Shown here: positions 59,606-64,000 of the stretch, piece after piece
How the letters are laid out: every line of letters starts with the position of its first letter
Numbering within the stretch: position 1 is the stretch's first letter
Assembly (NCBI GenBank): GCA_013396995.1
Contig: VWZP01004506.1
Location: 2,141,720 to 2,205,719 of the forward strand
Origin: Dicaeum eximium
Lineage: Eukaryota > Chordata > Aves > Passeriformes > Dicaeidae
Length of the DNA stretch: 64,000 nt
Direction: 5' to 3'
Position numbers and translations under genes: made by a program
The notes under the pieces: model-generated
Told to the model about the DNA's origin: nothing
What the model saw: the letters and a program-made list of their open reading frames with translations, nothing else
Database searches by the model: none

Positions 59606-60904
59606 GAGAGAAATGGGAAGGAATACCCTGTTCATCTAGATAAGTTAGTTAAAGGACTGAAATTTGTAAGTTAGTTTCTGTTAACATTGCCCTAATGGAA
59701 CGAAGCAGAGATTCACACTCTCTTTCACCGTTTCACAGATCAACTCACATTGGTAAAAGCAAACTTCCGTGTAATTAAATCCATTTGATGTAAAATTGTT
59801 TCCCTGTTGCTCAGAGGCCAATACAACCTTTTCACAGTACTCAGCCTTCATTTAACATATCATTTGAAGCAGGATTTGGTTTTTGCAAAGTAAAACAGAG
59901 TTTCAAAGAGATTGTCACAAGTGAAGTAAAAGGCAACACTTGCTGTGCTTAAAGCATGGACAGAAGATGTCAATGTAAATTTTTTTACTGAAGAATACAA
60001 GAAGTGCTGTGGATCCACCAGCTCACTTATATTAACAGTTTGCTTTGTGGTCCATGGGTTTCCCATTTCCTGATCTGTTTGTAACTTGTGAGTAAGGTAA
60101 CCCATATGCAAGAGGGGGAGCTTCCCATAATTTTTCTTATTATGACATTATTTGTATCTAAGACTTGGATTTGAGATGCATGTTGAGGATGCCTCTGTGT
60201 AGGGAAAGGACAAGCAGGATCTCAGCTCTCCCTCTGCCAGGCCCACTGCCCTAGGAATTATGCTTTTACTCCCCATCACCTGAAGCATTGTTCTGTGATG
60301 CAAAAGAGAGTGGCATGCATGGGTACAGTGCAGTGGAAAAGCTGTGCTCTTCCACCACAGGAGGAGGAAAACATTTAATGTTGGCTTTCATCTGTTGATA
60401 GTAGTGCTGATATGAGGGGAGAGCTGTGGATGAACATTCTTCCCTTCAGATGAAGAGCCAAACCTAAATGGATTTTGCCTAGACTGAATTTTTGTGCTAA
60501 GATGACTTAGTTGACTAAATATAAATGCCTGTGCTATTTGATGAGCCCTTTGTGTCTAAGACACATCTGGGGGCTGGCCAATATAATCCAGGAGAAAGCA
60601 GACACCTGTGTTTTTCAGCAGCCTGGGTTAGAAGCTGAAAGGTATACACTAGGGCATCTCAGATTGCACATATCTATATTTAGGTAACCAAATCCCACCA
60701 ACATTGTCCTAAAATGCATCATACAAAGCACCAGTAGAACAGTAAAGGTGACTTAGGAGAAATACATCACCACCAAAAGCCAAAGGGTGATGACACAAAT
60801 ATAATTGTGGCTTATGTTAGATATACATGCTCAAATATACATGCTGCAGTTAACTGTAGGCCAGTTCTCTCCTCATGTGTAATGGGTTCAACATATGTGG
60901 TCTC
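59606..60904. other. Non-coding DNA between CR1 copies
   Basis: No gene or further repeat is recognised. About 59690-59870 is AT-rich and repeat-free. Confidence 0.4.
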
Positions 60905-61048
60905 TGCATTCTTAGAGATATGGAAAACTGGGGTAGACAAGGCCCTGGCAATCTGATCATGAAACATCACAGGTAGCCTGTTTTGAGTAGGGTGTATGGC
61001 CCCCTGAGGTCCCTCCCAGCCTAAGTTACTCCTGATACTGTGATTTGT
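60905..61048 (+). mobile_element. Short CR1 LINE tail, diverged
   Basis: It contains GGTAGACAAGGCCCTGGCAA and CCCTGAGGTCCCTCCCAGCC followed by a degraded terminus near ACTGTGATTTG. This matches only the last ~140 bp of a CR1. Confidence 0.65.
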
Positions 61049-61339
61049 CCAAAGATGGGAAGGAGATAGAGAGGAGGATGGTGTTGAAAAGGGGAAGATC
61101 TTTATCTTGGGGTAGTGCTCACATGGTATCTGCCAGACTGTCACATTCAGATTGTAACCTCAGGGACCTAATGCCAGGATCTGTCTTCACTTAAAATTAA
61201 TATCAAGTAGAAACCCGTGACGAAAATCAGTTGTTCTGGCTGACATAATCCCTAAAATGCTCATACAGGCATGCAAATATCAGCATGAACTCTCTGACAA
61301 AAATATTGGATAAAAGATAGGAAATAGAAGACATAGCAT

Positions 61340-61736
61340 AAATGATCATTTGTCATCATGGAGTGGAGTTCTACAAGGAGATTGCTATGGCTCATTCTGC
61401 CCAACATATTTATCAATGATCTAGGAAAGAACGACAAAGTTAAGATAAGAGAAACAAAGTCCTGCTCTGAAGAAAAGCAAAAGGTATTGCCCTGGCAAAA
61501 AGATGGCAGATAAATTCACTGTGAATAAATAATACAAATGCATAAAAAATGGTCCAAAGCTTTCTGAATGAACGATGAGCTCATATGACTTTACTACTCA
61601 GGAGGACAATCTCTGGATACCTTGTTTACAAAGATTTTATCTTCATAAACATTTTGTCAGTGCTCACACACTTGGAAAAACCAATCTAATATAGGAGTTT
61701 TCAGTAAAGGGCTAATGAGCAGAGTAGATGAGTATG
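61340..61736 (+). mobile_element. 5' half of an old amniote CR1, interrupted by an LTR
   Basis: ACATATTTATCAATGATCTA matches the CR1 reverse-transcriptase-end phrase 'catcttcatcaatgatctgga'. AGATGGCAGATAAATTCACT matches the following 'agatggcagatgaaattca'. It continues in the same order after the LTR at 62324. Confidence 0.65.
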
Positions 61737-62323
61737 TGTCATGATTTAAGCCCAGTCAGCACCCCAGCCCCACACAGCTCCTCTCTCACTCCAGCCTGGT
61801 GGGATGGGGAAGAGAATCAGAAGAGCAAAACTGAGAAAAATCATGGGTTGAAATAAAGACAATTTAACATGTAAAGCAAAAGCCATATGTGCCAGCAAAG
61901 CCAAACAAGGAATTAATTTACAGCTTCCCATGGGCAGTCAAGTGTTTAGCCACTCCCAGGAAAGGGCTCTATCACATGTAGCAGTGACCCGGGAAGACAA
62001 ATGCCATTACCCTCAATTTCCTCCCCCTTCTTCTTATTCTTTCCCAGCTTCATGAGCTGAGCATGATGCCACGTGGTGTGGGATGTCCCTTGGGTCAGCT
62101 GGGGTCAGCTGTCCTGGCTGTGTCCCCTCCCAGCTCCTTGTGCTCCCCCAGCCTCCTCAGTGCTGGGGTGAGGAGCAGAAAAAGCCTTGGCTCTGTGTCA
62201 GCCCTGCAATGGAGTAATGAAACATCTCAGTGTTACCACACTGTTTCCAGCACAAATCCAAAACACAGCCCCGTGCCACGTTCTACAGAGAAAATGAACT
62301 CTACCCCAGCCAAAACCAGCGCA
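61737..62323 (+). mobile_element. Avian ERV solo LTR, 587 bp, nested in a CR1
   Basis: It runs from TGTCATGATTTAAGCCCAGT to CCAGCCAAAACCAGCGCA, with the TG…CA termini of an integrated LTR. The internal phrase TGGTGGGATGGGGAAGAGAA and the 'ttgaaataaagacaatttaa' segment are typical of a widespread bird LTR family. The flanking 5-bp words GTATG (61732-61736) and GTGTG (62324-62328) look like a target-site duplication with one change. No internal genes are present, so it is a solo LTR left by recombination. Confidence 0.8.
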
Positions 62324-62988
62324 GTGTGTCTCTATATAAACACCACATCTTAGTGTGTGTTCCTGCTCCCCTGTCTCAGGGGAGTTATAACAAAACTGTG
62401 AAAGGTTCAGGAAAAGGCAACAAGGATAATAAAGGTATGGAACAACTTCTCTACAAGGTACAATTAAGGTGATTAGGAGACCTCAGGGACTATTGAGGGG
62501 ATATATGATAGAGGTCTATAAAACCATGAGTGGCCAGAAGTGAGTACATAGGTAATTATCATTCCTGTCTCTTCCAAAAATAGGATTAGTGGGCACTGTG
62601 TGCAGCTAGAAAATGACAAGTTCAAAGTGCACAGAAAGAGAGGGCTCTTCAGGTGTTTGGTGGCTTAGCTGTGGACCAGCATACCACAGGCTGTTGTGAG
62701 TTCAAGAGCTGACTACCAGATCACGTGAAACCAGAGAGGAACAGAATGACTTTATGGAAGAAAAGATCCATTAAGGTCTAGTGAACATAAAGGTGTGACT
62801 GCTCTTTCATGATTTTGTCCTGCTAACTGTTGGCAGGTAATTAAATATTTGGGGAGGTAGCATGTTTGCCCTCATAATTAAAATATTTCCCTAAGACCCC
62901 CTTGAAGCACTTACAAAGGTTGGAAACTGCTAGAAAGTGGTGATCTGACTCAGCACAGTGACTCCTATATTCTCTTGTTCTGATGTTC
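62324..62988 (+). mobile_element. 3' half of the interrupted old CR1
   Basis: It continues the CR1 order: AGGTTCAGGAAAAGGCAACA, GGTATGGAACAACTTCTCTA, ATATATGATAGAGGTCTATA and AAACCATGAGTGG. After a diverged middle come AAAGATCCATTAAGG and the end GATCTGACTCAGCACAGTGA…TTGTTCTGATGTTC, which is the amniote CR1 terminus. It is strongly diverged, hence old. Confidence 0.65.
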
Positions 62989-63182
62989 CTAGAGTCCCAC
63001 AATCAAAATTCTTAGGAAAATACTTTGCAAAGATGTCCACAGTAAAGATGTCCATAGCAAAGCCAGTAAAGTTTATGTCTTCTCACCCCTCAAGTTTTCT
63101 TAAAGAGCAAAACATGCATATTTTCAGAAATTCCTAGCAGAACTTTCACATTAAACTCATCTATATTAAGCTACGAAGCAGG

Positions 63183-63236
63183 CTGGAGTAAAACTTGCAA
63201 CTGGAGTAAAACTTGCAGGCTGGAGTAAAACTTGCA
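63183..63236. repeat. CTGGAGTAAAACTTGCA repeated three times
   Basis: The 17-bp word starts at 63183, 63201 and 63220 with no differences, a small recent tandem expansion. Confidence 0.85.
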
Positions 63237-63509
63237 ATCCAGCCCAGTACAGGAGAGAGCTCAGCTGCATTGCCCTGGGAGCAGGGCGAGGAGCAGACAG
63301 AACAGAGCACAGCACACTTATCTAGACACAGTCGTTATCCCTTATTACTTAAATAAAACAGGAAGGCACTTTGCATAATAAAGGAGTAGTTAATTGTAGT
63401 GCAACTCTGTTTTCTGGCATAATGTAATCATTACTAATCTGTCAAGTTAGAAAACACAGATTACCCTATGCAAGTTTTGTTAAGATCAGATCTTTTTACA
63501 ACTGCAAAC

Positions 63510-63544
63510 CTTTTTTTTTATTTATTTATTTATTTTTTTTTTAT
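63510..63544. repeat. T-rich run with TTTA units
   Basis: A T8 run, TTTA repeats and a longer T run, low complexity. Confidence 0.75.
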
Positions 63545-64000
63545 TAAGACAGTGATACACTGAGTTTTTTTCCAGCAAAGCCTTTCTCTGGTTGTGAGAG
63601 TGGATGTTTTCCTCTGTGACTGACATAATCTGTCCTGCCTCTCTCCAGGGTACCCCACAGGCTTCCCCCAGGGATGAAAATTGGCTTTGAATGTTACTGC
63701 ACTTTTCAGGCTTTACAGACAAGACGCATTTCTCTCTAGCTAAAAAGACCTTTTCTGGTTTTGGTTTCCTCAGCTGGAATCATCTGAAGCCTTGTAGCCA
63801 AGTGTCAACAAATCAAGAAAAATCATCAGATCATGAATATTCAGTAGGGCTGCTCTGAACCCAACCTTGACCCAGCAAAAGCAGGCATGGGGATGGAAGA
63901 TATTTGGGGAAGGCACACATTTACATTTCTTCTTGCTATACTGTAAATCGACCTTGAGTTTTTGAGCTTCTCCACGGAAAAACTGCTTTTTTTTTTTTTT

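Larger units (their letters stand above)
62989..64000. other. Non-coding right edge
   Basis: No gene is recognised. It holds a small tandem repeat at 63183-63236, a T-rich run at about 63510-63544 and a T-run at the very end. Confidence 0.5.

Overview
The window looks like bird nuclear DNA, probably passerine. The only gene I can support is a bird-like LRATD2 (FAM84B) at the left edge. The rest is AT-rich non-coding DNA carrying CR1 LINE fragments and LTRs of avian endogenous retroviruses. I see no bacterial or phage features, no operons, no CRISPR array and no convincing RNA gene.

Layout. Positions 1-2166 are downstream or 3' UTR sequence of LRATD2. The coding exon lies on the minus strand at 2167-3063 and encodes 298 residues. 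A splice acceptor sits 4 nt upstream of its ATG, and several candidate donors lie in the GC-rich promoter island that runs to about 4060. From about 4.1 kb to the right edge I find no gene. In mammals LRATD2 lies beside the large regulatory desert leading to MYC, and the upstream side of LRATD2 faces MYC. If synteny holds, this window is the LRATD2-proximal end of that desert.

Repeats. CR1 pieces occur at about 8985-9139, 12485-12925, 19818-20340, 22497-22952, 34905-35600, 38700-39272, 39345-39890, 52085-52345, 59288-59605, 60905-61048, and in two halves at 61340-61736 and 62324-62988. A solo retroviral LTR (61737-62323) splits the last one. Other LTR copies lie at 28497-28953, 55560-56360 and about 13590-14055. 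A probable MIR SINE lies at 21688-21795.

The most striking object is a tandem array at about 44889-46275. It is 29 head-to-tail copies of a 46-bp unit that look identical by eye, made only of CAGACA-like words with one CATACA per unit. It keeps every reading frame open, so the ~500-residue open frames across it are artefacts. It also carries about 174 copies of CAGAC, the core SMAD-binding word. Several desert blocks look like conserved non-coding elements by composition, but without an alignment this is inference only.
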